Below are positions 9,014 to 18,981 of a stretch of DNA of 64,000 bases, one piece after another. Each line of letters starts with the position of its first letter. Positions within the stretch are counted from its first letter, which is position 1. The stretch covers positions 434,001 to 498,000 of the forward strand of contig OW569356.1 of the NCBI GenBank assembly GCA_937625935.1, in the 5' to 3' direction. The notes below the pieces were generated by a model, which saw nothing but the letters and a program-made list of their open reading frames with translations, was not told the origin of the DNA and did not search any database. The DNA comes from Tetramitus jugosus (Eukaryota; Heterolobosea; Eutetramitea; Acrasida; Vahlkampfiidae). The translations under genes and the position numbers were made by a program.

Positions 9014-10885
9014 ATGAGTGATCTTCTAAAACGGTCCGTTACAAACAGTTCATTCTTGCAGGTGTCTGGGAGACATCCAGAGCAAAATTCGGATGAAGTG
9101 CTGAACAATCAAAATGCCCGGCGAGTTGGACTAGTGAGCGAAGGATACAATAGTTATGATGAATGGAAAATTCACCCAACGAGTCCTATATCGAAAAAGG
9201 GATTTACAATGTTCGAGTCGCCTCAGAACATTAAGCTGTTTCATTCTCCAGATACTAAATCGGATTCAGAAACCAGGAAAAGAGGGATTCTTATGAATAA
9301 TCAAACTAACTACGCAGAACAAAGTGACGAAGAAGGAAAAGAGGAGAAGTCCATATCTTCTCCAGCAGATCAAGAGTTTGATCTGGCCATGTACAAATTA
9401 ACAAAGCTCTTCAATACAGTCGAGAAAAAGGATAATAACCTCCCTCAGAAAACTGAGGAGAAAATGCTAAATTCAATAGATAAGAGAGAATATGGATACA
9501 CTGGAGGATTGAACTTGAAGGATTACCTACCAGGTCATGTTCCTCTGACTTCGTCTGTTCTCGAAACTCCTTCACAAGCGAATGCAAAGAAGATTTCCGG
9601 AGATTCCTACTGGAATTCTGTCGCTCCAAGTCTTAAATCAGACACTCAAAAATCACTATCATTCAAGCAGAGAACCTCAATCCTTGTTGAAGAACAACAG
9701 CTGAAAGATGAACAATACAAACCTTCTTTTGAGAGTCCGGAAATATCTCAAGAGAGAAAACTAACGGCAATGGATATTTTGAATGATGCAACCATAAAGT
9801 CTGTCGAGGAGTCAAAGAAGTCAATGAGTAAAAAAGAGTGGAATTCTTTGGTGGAAAGGTTGAGTAAAGTGTCTGACAAAAAGATCCGGAAAATGGAGGA
9901 AATAGCTAAAAGAAAAGAAGAACAATTGACAGAGGAAACAACTTTTACTCCTTACATCAATCCACGATCCAGAAACATTGCGAGTTCTTATTCCAGTTTA
10001 TCTGAAAGGGTTGACTCATTTCTTGAGGATAAAAAACAGAATATTGAGAGGAAGAAGAAACAATTAGAGGCAGTAGAAATGAAGGATACTACCTTTAAAC
10101 CTAAGTTATCCTCAAAAACGAAAAGTATTTCGAGAGATGTTGATAATTTAATCGACTGGAAGAAGCAACGGAATGAAAGATTGGAAGAGATGCGGACGAA
10201 CACGATAAGTGAAGAGTTGGAGAAATGTACTTTTAAACCTGATGTTAGCACGCGAACCAAGAAAATTATGGAGAAGATAAAAGCGAAAGCAGGTTGTAAT
10301 GTCTTTGATCGAAATTACAACTTTGAATTTGTCAAACAAGCTAGAAGTGAGAAGAGGCTGAGAGAAGCCTACATCAAGGACAAACCCCTCAATCCTGAGA
10401 TAACTGATCTTGCTTCACATTTACATCGTCCTGAACCTGTTGGTGATCGTTTATATCGACTAGCAATGAAGTCAATACAAGATAAAGACGAGAGAAGAAG
10501 GAGAAGATATGAACAACTTTTGAAAAGGAATAATAGCGACGAAAGAGTCAGCCTAAGCGAGAATAATAGTGAGTATTCTCTGGGAGATTCAGAGTTCGAG
10601 TACTCTCTACTAAGTTACATCCAGCAGGAAAATCGAATTCCAATGTACTACAGAGAAGAGTATGGAAATGATCAAGATGATCAAAGAAATTATTCGAAAT
10701 CTCTTCGCTACTTCAACAACTCTGACCTCGATTATGAGGATCCATCAGATGAGCCAATAGAGGAACAAGATTACCCTCTTAAATCAGGTAGAGATGGCAC
10801 GAAAGAGGGTTACCTTACTCCGAGTACTTCTTCATCAATATCTCTAGTTTCTCACTCATACTACAGTGATGAAGATGATGAGTAG
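9014..10885 (+). CDS. Charged coiled-coil protein with three tandem TFxP repeats, function unknown
   Basis: 623 residues from ATG 9014 (an in-frame GTG at 9002 is not used). The centre carries three repeats about 47 residues apart, each opening with a short motif: TTFTPYINPRSRNI (about residue 309), TTFKPKLSSKTKSI (about 358) and CTFKPDVSTRTKKI (about 404), each followed by a charged helix such as SERVDSFLEDKKQNIERKKK. The N-terminus is Ser-rich and polar; the C-terminus is very acidic with Tyr and Ser. The [TC]TFxPxI/L pattern followed by basic coiled coil is frequent in protist flagellar and cytoskeletal proteins, so a cytoskeletal role is possible, but this is inference from style. No enzyme domain, signal peptide or membrane segment is seen. 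Confidence 0.75.
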   Translation: MSDLLKRSVTNSSFLQVSGRHPEQNSDEVLNNQNARRVGLVSEGYNSYDEWKIHPTSPISKKGFTMFESPQNIKLFHSPDTKSDSETRKRGILMNNQTNYAEQSDEEGKEEKSISSPADQEFDLAMYKLTKLFNTVEKKDNNLPQKTEEKMLNSIDKREYGYTGGLNLKDYLPGHVPLTSSVLETPSQANAKKISGDSYWNSVAPSLKSDTQKSLSFKQRTSILVEEQQLKDEQYKPSFESPEISQERKLTAMDILNDATIKSVEESKKSMSKKEWNSLVERLSKVSDKKIRKMEEIAKRKEEQLTEETTFTPYINPRSRNIASSYSSLSERVDSFLEDKKQNIERKKKQLEAVEMKDTTFKPKLSSKTKSISRDVDNLIDWKKQRNERLEEMRTNTISEELEKCTFKPDVSTRTKKIMEKIKAKAGCNVFDRNYNFEFVKQARSEKRLREAYIKDKPLNPEITDLASHLHRPEPVGDRLYRLAMKSIQDKDERRRRRYEQLLKRNNSDERVSLSENNSEYSLGDSEFEYSLLSYIQQENRIPMYYREEYGNDQDDQRNYSKSLRYFNNSDLDYEDPSDEPIEEQDYPLKSGRDGTKEGYLTPSTSSSISLVSHSYYSDEDDE

Positions 10886-10934
10886 GTTTCTAAATAAACA
10901 TCCTTTATCAATGAAGCATGGCAAGTTATTTATC

Positions 10935-13900
10935 TCAGAGTAGATACACCTTCTTCTTCATTTCTTGCTGTTTCCACAGTGGATAGGTGTAAAATTCTCG
11001 TTTTGAAACATCAAATACAGTATTGAAGTCTTGTTCAGACAGGTAGGACTCTCGTTTCAATGGATCGACTCCCTCAGGCAATGTTTTTTCCAATAGGACT
11101 GAGTAGGGGTATGTGTGATCGTCGCAATAAATCTTCATGACTTCATCAAGAGAGGCTAATGGGGGTTGTCGCTCAGCTATAATAGAACTTCTTCTGTTAC
11201 CAGTAGATAAGTTACTCCAACCATGAATGCTAAAATAAAACTCAGAGGTCTCCTGGCCATCATAGGCTACAAATGCTTTTGAAATTCCCTCATTGATCAA
11301 GTACTTCAGCATAGCTTGGGCAGTGTTTAAGGAATTTCTTTTCACAAAATCATTAGAGCTCCTGCCTAACCAAACAAAAAGACACCCTTGATCGCTATAT
11401 GGGACCAAAATATAACAGTTGTTATGTTGTAGGAACTCTTCTTGACATACAAAAGGCTCTTCTTCGCAATTGAAAGTTCCTGATAGTTGTGAGCATAGGA
11501 ACAGTCGAGGGTAGTGCCTGAGTGACGGGTGAGAGCATGATCTAACATAGCTGCCATCTCTCTTTGCGAATACATTGAAAAATTCTTCTAATTCTTCTCC
11601 CTCCTTCACTTCAGAAACAATTGAGGACAAAGATGATGCTAATCTCTCTGCATGTTCATACTCTACTTCAAGAGAACGAGAACCTCTCCAGATAAATGCA
11701 TTTGTTTTGTCTGGTTGTAGCAACACGAAGCAGTGAAGTGAATTGAGTCGAGAAAGATCGCTTTCAATTTCAATTGCTTTAGTATTGCTCTTTGAAGTTC
11801 CCCTCACATCATACAATCTGCTTCTATTGGGCTGAGTGTCGTATGATCCATTATGCACGACATACTTCCCTTGAAATAGCATAATAAACTCTGATGGTTC
11901 CTTGTTTTGTTCGATACGAATATGGATGGCGTCTCCCTCCATGGACCCACCAGCATCAACAGTTAACAAAGCAGAAGCTGCTTTGTTTTGGCTCGATGTT
12001 CTGCTTCCTTGCCAGGTAAAGAGAATTGATTGTTTTTGAGGCATATCCTTCGTCATCCATGAGAATAGAATGATAAAAGAGTCCTGAGCAAAGAAATGAC
12101 CGAATAACTCTTCAGGATATTCTACCTTTTTGAATTTGGCAACTCTCCATATCTTCATTTCCTGAAAGAGAAATATAGTTGTTTCGAGAAATGGAATGTT
12201 ACCTTCTTTCGATTTGAGCTCAGGACTCAAGAGACCTTTGACATCAAGCAAGCATTGGTCTTTCTCCACGGGTACCTCTAGAATAGGAAGAGTGCTCGCA
12301 TAATCACAAAACTTTTCTTTCCACCCAGAGGTTTCTTCACCCTCAAAATTTTGGTCAATCTTCACCCATGACTCTTTTTCTGGTAACAAGTGCTCGGCTA
12401 CAATTAATGCTAAATTGGTCTGTGAGGCAGAAGAGTTTTGGCCTATCCATATCATCACCTCGTCTTTCGTCTCTAGAACATAAACATACTTGGTATTCAA
12501 GATATCCTTACTTGGTTTGTTTCTAGAAGGTATCCGAAGCCTTGTTAGAGCTTTTTCTAAATTACTGTGGTTGGACACACGATAAAGCGATGGTTTAGAA
12601 CCAGCTTCTAGTTTTTGAACACTTGAGACTTTTGATTCATTTTCAATACCTCCAAAGAGTGCCCAAAATTGTTCATTTGCCTCTGTCATTTGCTCGTCCA
12701 TGTCCGATCCGTTGTCTATAACTCTAACTATTGCGTCACCTTGCCGTTCTTTGAAGTTGATAGTAGAGGATAAATCTAGTCCCTTTGCTTTCTGTATTCG
12801 ATTAGCATGCTTTCCGTTCCATTGATAGATCACTGAATAAGTGTCTACAATAAACACGTCCTGGTGATTCAAGGATGAGAAAGTGAATTCTACTTGAGAG
12901 ACATCTATTTGTTCGCTCTCCCGAATGCGATACATAACTGATTCTTGAGCATCCCTCAATTTTGACATGTCTTTGATTGATGAAGAACCAGTGATTCCTA
13001 GTGTGAGTGAAAGTGACTTTGTGTTGTTTCGGTTAATGCTGTGTTGTGGATCAGCCTCCTCTGTTGAGGTCTCATAAAACTCTTTCAGAATCTGCAAAGC
13101 ATCAATCCAACTCTTTTTCATCTGAGCAGTTGGACAAAGGAATAAAAACTTCTTTCCTTTGATTGTTTGTATAACAAAGTAGAGCTTGACATCGTCTCTT
13201 CTAATTTGATAGTTAGTGGCCATATCTTCTTCTACTCTCTCTATATCTACGATAGTTTGAATAGGTATAGTACTGGCGATCAAATTGGTATCCAGTGGCT
13301 GACATGTTTTTGCATGTTCTAACGCATCTCTTGAAACCAAAATGTAGATAGAAGCATTCTTTTCATCAAAGAAAATCCATCGTTTCTTCATAGTTCCATC
13401 GTTGTCTCTCATGAGCAATTGACCAGAAACATTTCGGTCCAAGTCGTCAATTTTTTCCATCTCCTTCTCCTCCGTCATCAGTTTCTTAATGAACACGATT
13501 TCATTCCAGAGAGTCCGATACCACAACTCACACAAGCGGTCATCAGCCGCCTTTAGTATAAAGTTTCGACCTGGTGTGTTGACTTGGATACATCTATGAC
13601 CTTTCTTCTTGGAGATGGTCGGGGGAACTCCCTTCTTAATGGACAGAATCTTGTCCAAATGTATGTAACCAAGTACAGGCTTTCCAGGACTGACCATGTA
13701 AGACAGTGTGTGCTCCTCAGGGCTATACTCAAAATATCTCTCTCTCCAACCCCCGGTCACCCCTAACTTCTTCAAGTTACCACACATATCAAATGAATTT
13801 GGTGTGGAAAGATCAGCTCTAATAGCCTTCTTGTGTTCATTTTCGTGCTTGAAATATGGGCTCATTGCCAGTTCAATGTTAGACACCCAATCTTTGCACA

Positions 13901-14255
13901 ATTTCATTGTGTCAGCAGTGAGAAAATAGTCTCGGGAGATTGTGTGAATGGTGAACGATTGACCATAGGAAACAATATCCTTCACCTCTTGGAGCTTGAT
14001 TCTGCCCAAAGATTTGGATGAATCACCTCTCTCGTAATAAAATATGTCTCCATCTTGAATAGAAAACCACCTTCTCTTTTTGATTAATGCATGTTTTCTC
14101 TTTCTTTTGTCCAAATAACCAGAGTATTTAATAGCTTGATTATAGCTCTGTTGAATTTGATGAACAGAGCTCTCGACGTCCGAGAGTTTGTGCTTGATAC
14201 CTGAAGTAGTTTCCTCCTCTTGGTAATTAATCGTAGGATAGAGTTGGTGATCCAT
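10935..14255 (-). CDS. Villidin-like protein: three PH domains, gelsolin segments, villin headpiece
   Basis: 1106 residues from ATG 14255 (the frame continues to a GTG at 14321, probably 5' UTR). PH1 (about 44-137) starts YSGYLDKRKRKHALIKKRRW; PH2 (about 152-255) has GNLKKLGVTGGWRERYFEY; PH3 (about 275-400) has GTMKKRWIFFDE and ends in a KKSWIDAL helix. Residues 440-1000 hold gelsolin/villin-type segments, recognised by blocks such as DVFIVDTYSVIYQWNG, YVYVLETKDEVMIWIG, CFVLLQPDKTNAFIWRG and CYILVPYSDQGCLFVWLG. The last 60 residues are a villin headpiece: LPEGVDPLKRESYLSEQDF, then YPLWKQQEMKKKVYLL, with the terminal basic actin-binding helix. Dictyostelium villidin has the same PH-gelsolin-headpiece order plus N-terminal WD repeats, which are absent here. 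Likely an actin-binding, phosphoinositide-responsive protein of the cell cortex; actin severing is not implied. Ends tail-to-tail with the 9014 gene, 49 bp apart. Confidence 0.9.
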   Translation of the reverse strand: MDHQLYPTINYQEEETTSGIKHKLSDVESSVHQIQQSYNQAIKYSGYLDKRKRKHALIKKRRWFSIQDGDIFYYERGDSSKSLGRIKLQEVKDIVSYGQSFTIHTISRDYFLTADTMKLCKDWVSNIELAMSPYFKHENEHKKAIRADLSTPNSFDMCGNLKKLGVTGGWRERYFEYSPEEHTLSYMVSPGKPVLGYIHLDKILSIKKGVPPTISKKKGHRCIQVNTPGRNFILKAADDRLCELWYRTLWNEIVFIKKLMTEEKEMEKIDDLDRNVSGQLLMRDNDGTMKKRWIFFDEKNASIYILVSRDALEHAKTCQPLDTNLIASTIPIQTIVDIERVEEDMATNYQIRRDDVKLYFVIQTIKGKKFLFLCPTAQMKKSWIDALQILKEFYETSTEEADPQHSINRNNTKSLSLTLGITGSSSIKDMSKLRDAQESVMYRIRESEQIDVSQVEFTFSSLNHQDVFIVDTYSVIYQWNGKHANRIQKAKGLDLSSTINFKERQGDAIVRVIDNGSDMDEQMTEANEQFWALFGGIENESKVSSVQKLEAGSKPSLYRVSNHSNLEKALTRLRIPSRNKPSKDILNTKYVYVLETKDEVMIWIGQNSSASQTNLALIVAEHLLPEKESWVKIDQNFEGEETSGWKEKFCDYASTLPILEVPVEKDQCLLDVKGLLSPELKSKEGNIPFLETTIFLFQEMKIWRVAKFKKVEYPEELFGHFFAQDSFIILFSWMTKDMPQKQSILFTWQGSRTSSQNKAASALLTVDAGGSMEGDAIHIRIEQNKEPSEFIMLFQGKYVVHNGSYDTQPNRSRLYDVRGTSKSNTKAIEIESDLSRLNSLHCFVLLQPDKTNAFIWRGSRSLEVEYEHAERLASSLSSIVSEVKEGEELEEFFNVFAKRDGSYVRSCSHPSLRHYPRLFLCSQLSGTFNCEEEPFVCQEEFLQHNNCYILVPYSDQGCLFVWLGRSSNDFVKRNSLNTAQAMLKYLINEGISKAFVAYDGQETSEFYFSIHGWSNLSTGNRRSSIIAERQPPLASLDEVMKIYCDDHTYPYSVLLEKTLPEGVDPLKRESYLSEQDFNTVFDVSKREFYTYPLWKQQEMKKKVYLL

Positions 14256-14402
14256 TTTTAAAGTTGATGAACCAACGGTCCAACGTCCAACCAATGTGAT
14301 GATAATAAAATCTGTTAGCACACGATTTACTGTCGGATTAAAAAATGAATCTCATTTACTGCACATACTAATATTACAAGGAAAGTGTTCTATGATGCCA
14401 TT

Positions 14403-15239
14403 CTAGTCATCAAATAAACCTTTGTTATTTGAGCTATGGGATGATTGCTGTGCAATATAGGAAGCAAAATCAAAGCTCTGGTCAATTTTGACACTCTCAG
14501 TTGACTTGGTCTGAACTCCTTTGGGCTTGAACAGGCCATCATCAATCTCCTCATCAAAATCAAAGAGAGAGGCACCTGTTTGACCATTAGTATTATCACT
14601 CACATGACTGTTTACTACACTTAGCTTTGCAAACGAGCGATGGATCGAATCATCCTCCTCCAAGAATCCATCCAAAAGATCATCATCGAACAATGAGTTG
14701 CTCACAGAGATAACTGGTGCAGGATTTGTACTCAAGTGAGCAAACAAATCAACAACAGGCTTCTTCACAGCTTCCTCTTCTTCTTCCACGTCTTCTTCTA
14801 AAATTTCTTGTTGTGTAGCTTGCTCTTGCTTGTTGCTCTCTGTGTCTTGCTTGACTTCCTCTTCTGCAGATGGAACAGGCTTTACAGATGATTTATGAAG
14901 TTCTTTTGCACGAGCCAACTTTTCAGCCATTGTTTCTCTCTGAACAACAGCTGCAGTAGTGTTGTTGTGGTCAGAATTGTTGTTCTCTTCATTAATTTTC
15001 CAAGCACCAAGTGGATCGTCCTTTGTTTGTTTCAATGATATAGATTACATTGTCTGTTGTCAGTAGTCAAAGTTTTTGAATCATCAATCATTAGTTGTAT
15101 CAATGCATACCATGTTTGTGTTTCTGATAAATGTTTTGTAGTTGCCGCCTTTTTCATTCAAAATTCCCGATTGATTCAACCAATCTGCTGAGCTAGAAAA
15201 TGAACAATTTTCACATTCTTCTTCCGTCGTCAGCCGCAT
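14403..15239 (-). CDS. Acidic hypothetical protein with repeated LFDD/LFDF motifs (two exons)
   Basis: Model: exon 1 15239..15111 (43 codons), intron 15110..15021 (90 bp, donor GTATGC, acceptor AAAG, phase 0), exon 2 15020..14403; 248 residues. The exon 2 frame has no ATG at its 5' end (it opens after a TAA and begins at TTG), which is why an upstream exon is needed; the join reads NTNM then DDPLGAWKI. If exon 1 is wrong, the nearest internal Met starts MAEKLARAKELHK. The protein is acidic, with a Gln/Glu middle and three short acidic-hydrophobic motifs: SLFDDDLLDGF, SLFDFDEEIDDGLF and a terminal GLFDD. Such motifs often bind adaptor or scaffold proteins, but no family is recognised. Exon 1's ATG is only 42 bp from the ATG of the divergent PPR gene. 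Confidence 0.6.
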
Positions 15240-15281
15240 CCTTCTGACGAAAACATCACACCAAAACAAAAAGCGCGAACA

Positions 15282-18200
15282 ATGAGAAGGCTCCTATTGC
15301 ATCCATCCACACCAGGTGCACCCTCTGCACAACAAGCTCTCCGAAGAGCTCACCACAACAACCATCTCCTCCACCATCACCATCATTCATCATCCTCAGT
15401 CTCATCACCATTACTCCTCAGTCAAAGCTTTTCCTCCTTTCTTGTTCATCACGCACCTGAAATGAAGAGTAAACAACCCAACAACAACAACAACAATAAG
15501 GATGATAGTATCAACAACAAGAGATCAAAGAAAAAGCCTCCAACAGTGCCCATTACAACCAATCTGAGCAACGCTTTCCTTATTTCTTCTCAGCAACAAG
15601 ATGATGGGGCTGCTGCTGCTACTACTACTACTACGTCAAAGAGAATTCGACCCAAAAAATTTCTCTATATCAAACCACGAACATTGACACAACCATCACA
15701 ACCATCATCATCGACAACAACAACAACAACAACAGGTGAAGAAGGAACATTACCATTGCGCAACTTGCGCACAACCACTAAAATCAAAAAAACGAAAAGA
15801 TCAATCAATAACAACAACAACTCATTGGACGTTGTTGAGAACAACAACGATTCAAAATCGAATCAAAACAATGATAGTGAGAGCAACCATCTTTCGACGA
15901 CTCAAAAAACTGAAAAACTGAATCAAATCAAGGAACAACAACAACATGGTGCAAAAAATTTGTCTAAACCAAGGAACACTCTCACGAGTGTCAATGACGA
16001 CAACAATCATCATCGGATGATGATGGATGAAGAGATCAAGAAGGAAAATGACGAAGCGAATGGTAATGATGATGATGATGATGCGACTGTTGTAATGATG
16101 GAGAAGAAGAGCAGCTCTGAGGCAAAAATGGGACACATATATCGATGGATCTCATCACTCGATTCAAAATTTACATTGGATATGATCATGGAGCACTTGA
16201 TCATGTCTAATCATGCCAAGGATGCTGTTGAATTGTTTGTTCGTGAAGCTCTTTATGAAAAGGGAGTGTTGCACAGTCAGGTGAATGCTTCCACGTTCAG
16301 TTCATTGCTCATTAGTCTTGCTAGTGAACGTGAAATCCCATGTATACTTCAATTGTTTGGATTGGCACCGTGCAGAGAGGACTTCAAGATGATTACGCAT
16401 CGATTTGCGAGAAAAACTTCGGTAGAAACACTGGGAATCATGTTTAAGCATATCGTGTACCTTACAGGCAGTAGGAACGTTCAAATTGCAAAGTATTTGT
16501 TCTATGGAAAGGTTGTTCAGCACTGTTTGAGCAGAGCTATGGAACAAGAGAAACAACATCGAAGAAATGATGCACAGAATAATGAAGAAGTATCTCCTGA
16601 TAGTGATCATATAGACAGTGTAGAATCGTTTATTACCTTCTTCTGTCGTACAATGTTCCAGAATGAACAGTTCAGAGATGTCATTTATACCTATAGGATG
16701 AAACAGAATGAAAATTTGAGATTCAATCTTGAAATGTATCAATTGGTCATTGAGTCATTCTCTGCAATCAATGACAAGAAGGGCATGCATGAGGTATTTT
16801 CTCTGGTTCAACGACAGTTTTCTGAGAAGGAGTACAATCGATATTATGCATTTCGATCCATGGTTTCTAAGAACGATACGAAACTGGAACTGAGTTCATT
16901 GTACTCGCGAGCAATAGACGCCATGAACCACTCACTATCATCCGCAAAGCCTATTCTGCAGGAAAGAAGAGTGAGATTGAGTGAGACAACAGCCACAAAT
17001 CTTTTTAGATGTTGCTCCAATGTGAATGATTTCAAGAATGTTTGTGCCTTTACTCAAAAATTCATTATTCCATCTCTGTCGACTATAACCGACGAGGACC
17101 TAATGATTAGTATTGCAGACGCTGCATATATATCCTACGATTATAACCTTGAAGTTGCTTTTGCTGCTGTGCTCGAAAATATTGGATTCTGTATTCAGTC
17201 AAAACTATTGAACATCATGCTAAAAATGTACTCAATCAGTGATCCGACAGTGCTGCGCACATGTGACTCTATCGTCCGAGAGATGCCCAACAATTCTCTG
17301 CCTCACAAGAAGAAAATACAACTGCTAGAGCTGTTGATCCAATTGTACAATGAGAGAGGTCTATACTTTAAATCTGAATCTATTTATTTTGAAACCATTC
17401 TACCTCATTGTACATTTGGTGAATCATTCAATATTTTCAAATCTCTGGTGAGTGAGGCAATACGGAAGAAGGATTCAGAAATGTTGATCAATTTGGCAAA
17501 CTCACTACCAGACTCCAATTATGCAAAAACTGCTGATCTCTATATTGTCGAGACATGTTGTAATCAGTATGTGCATGACATAGCCATCGAGTATTGCACT
17601 ACGATATTTTCATACAGCAACGACAGAGCACTCAATATGGAAATACTGTACGAGAGACTATTGAACGCATTGTGTGATAGACGTGAAGAGGATCTTATCG
17701 TTAAAGGAACGAAGTTGAGATTTATTCGATCGAGTGCTTATAGTGTAGGATTGTGTAATGCACTCATGCGAGCACATCTTCTATGTAATCAGGTGGCCGA
17801 GGCTGTTTCCTTGCTCAAAAAAATGAAATCAATCAAGAACACAAAAGGGCTGTTGTTAATGGGACCAACAACTACAACTTACAACTTGCTACTTGAAACT
17901 TTAATTAATCTGAATAGAGAGCAAGACGCATTGATGATATTGAGCGAAATGAAACAGACAAATGAAACGACACCAGATTTGCAAACGTACAAACTGTTTA
18001 TTGATTATTATATGGAGAAGGGAATTCACGAGAAGTCAATGACATATCTATTGCAGGCAACAGAATACTTTTCGAATAATCACCAAACTCATGACCTAAA
18101 ACCTCATGATTACATGAATATTGGTTACGGATTGGTGGATGCTTTGATTAAGAAGGACTATAAGTCTGGATTTCAATTAATTATGGCTTGTTTGAGCAAG

Positions 18201-18965
18201 GCTGGATTAAGTACGGATGCTAAATTGTACGAGATCTATATTTTGAATGCCTATCATCAACAGAACCAAGAATTAGCACTTGATCTATTTGAACAGATCC
18301 CGCATGACATTGTTCCCACGAAACAAACCTATGATGTGATTGGATACATTTATATCACGAAACGAAGATTGAACGAAGCGAGTCATATATACCACGAACT
18401 GTTTATGAAACATATCTTACAGAATGATGCAGGCAAGAAACCCGCGTCAACCTGGAAGGATTATTGTTTAGAAAACATTACCCATGCGCTCTCAGGAGGT
18501 TTAGAAAACTCTGGCATGCCACTTATCACTGCTGTCACGAAGCTCGAGAATCTAATAGAGAGTCTCTTGGAATCATCTTGGGTTGATGCTGCGTGGGATG
18601 CTTACTTTGCTCTATGGCCCTCCAATCTTCCGCCCACTTTCAAGCTCTTAAAACTGTTGAGTAGAAACGTGAGACACAGCCTGGACCGAAAGGAGGTTTT
18701 GTTGGTGTACTATCGTTTGTTAGAGGTGGAAGACGCAATGAACATTATCTATAATGATCACTCGATGCTAGAAGTGAAGAGAGAAGCTCTGAATAATTTG
18801 TTGCAAATATGTTTGAAGGAGCAAAGATTGTCGGACTGTTTCCGTGTGGCAACTCATCTGAAATTGAATGATATTCCCATCTCTTTGTTGAACTTGATCA
18901 CACTTTCACGTTATTGTGAGTCTGCAAAGACAAAAGGTTTCACAGAATTGTTCGAGTTTTCATAG
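15282..18965 (+). CDS. Pentatricopeptide repeat (PPR) protein, probably mitochondrial
   Basis: 1227 residues, single exon. The N-terminus (MRRLLLHPSTPGAPSAQQALRR) is Arg-rich and free of acidic residues, then His/Ser-rich: a plausible mitochondrial presequence. Residues 60-280 are low complexity (Asn, Lys, Thr, Asp). From about residue 285 the protein is all-helical, with 35-residue helical hairpins; the clearest PPR units are the one with TTTYNLLLETLINLNREQDA and MILSEMKQ, the next with DLQTYKLFIDYYMEKGIHEKSM, and one near residue 1015 with PTKQTYDVIGYIYITKRRLNEA. PPR proteins bind organellar RNA one base per repeat and act in processing, stability or translation. No DYW, SMR or RNase domain is visible at the C-terminus, so an RNA-binding rather than nuclease role is inferred. 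Confidence 0.8.
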   Translation: MRRLLLHPSTPGAPSAQQALRRAHHNNHLLHHHHHSSSSVSSPLLLSQSFSSFLVHHAPEMKSKQPNNNNNNKDDSINNKRSKKKPPTVPITTNLSNAFLISSQQQDDGAAAATTTTTSKRIRPKKFLYIKPRTLTQPSQPSSSTTTTTTTGEEGTLPLRNLRTTTKIKKTKRSINNNNNSLDVVENNNDSKSNQNNDSESNHLSTTQKTEKLNQIKEQQQHGAKNLSKPRNTLTSVNDDNNHHRMMMDEEIKKENDEANGNDDDDDATVVMMEKKSSSEAKMGHIYRWISSLDSKFTLDMIMEHLIMSNHAKDAVELFVREALYEKGVLHSQVNASTFSSLLISLASEREIPCILQLFGLAPCREDFKMITHRFARKTSVETLGIMFKHIVYLTGSRNVQIAKYLFYGKVVQHCLSRAMEQEKQHRRNDAQNNEEVSPDSDHIDSVESFITFFCRTMFQNEQFRDVIYTYRMKQNENLRFNLEMYQLVIESFSAINDKKGMHEVFSLVQRQFSEKEYNRYYAFRSMVSKNDTKLELSSLYSRAIDAMNHSLSSAKPILQERRVRLSETTATNLFRCCSNVNDFKNVCAFTQKFIIPSLSTITDEDLMISIADAAYISYDYNLEVAFAAVLENIGFCIQSKLLNIMLKMYSISDPTVLRTCDSIVREMPNNSLPHKKKIQLLELLIQLYNERGLYFKSESIYFETILPHCTFGESFNIFKSLVSEAIRKKDSEMLINLANSLPDSNYAKTADLYIVETCCNQYVHDIAIEYCTTIFSYSNDRALNMEILYERLLNALCDRREEDLIVKGTKLRFIRSSAYSVGLCNALMRAHLLCNQVAEAVSLLKKMKSIKNTKGLLLMGPTTTTYNLLLETLINLNREQDALMILSEMKQTNETTPDLQTYKLFIDYYMEKGIHEKSMTYLLQATEYFSNNHQTHDLKPHDYMNIGYGLVDALIKKDYKSGFQLIMACLSKAGLSTDAKLYEIYILNAYHQQNQELALDLFEQIPHDIVPTKQTYDVIGYIYITKRRLNEASHIYHELFMKHILQNDAGKKPASTWKDYCLENITHALSGGLENSGMPLITAVTKLENLIESLLESSWVDAAWDAYFALWPSNLPPTFKLLKLLSRNVRHSLDRKEVLLVYYRLLEVEDAMNIIYNDHSMLEVKREALNNLLQICLKEQRLSDCFRVATHLKLNDIPISLLNLITLSRYCESAKTKGFTELFEFS

Positions 18966-18981
18966 TACAATTTATTCTCAA

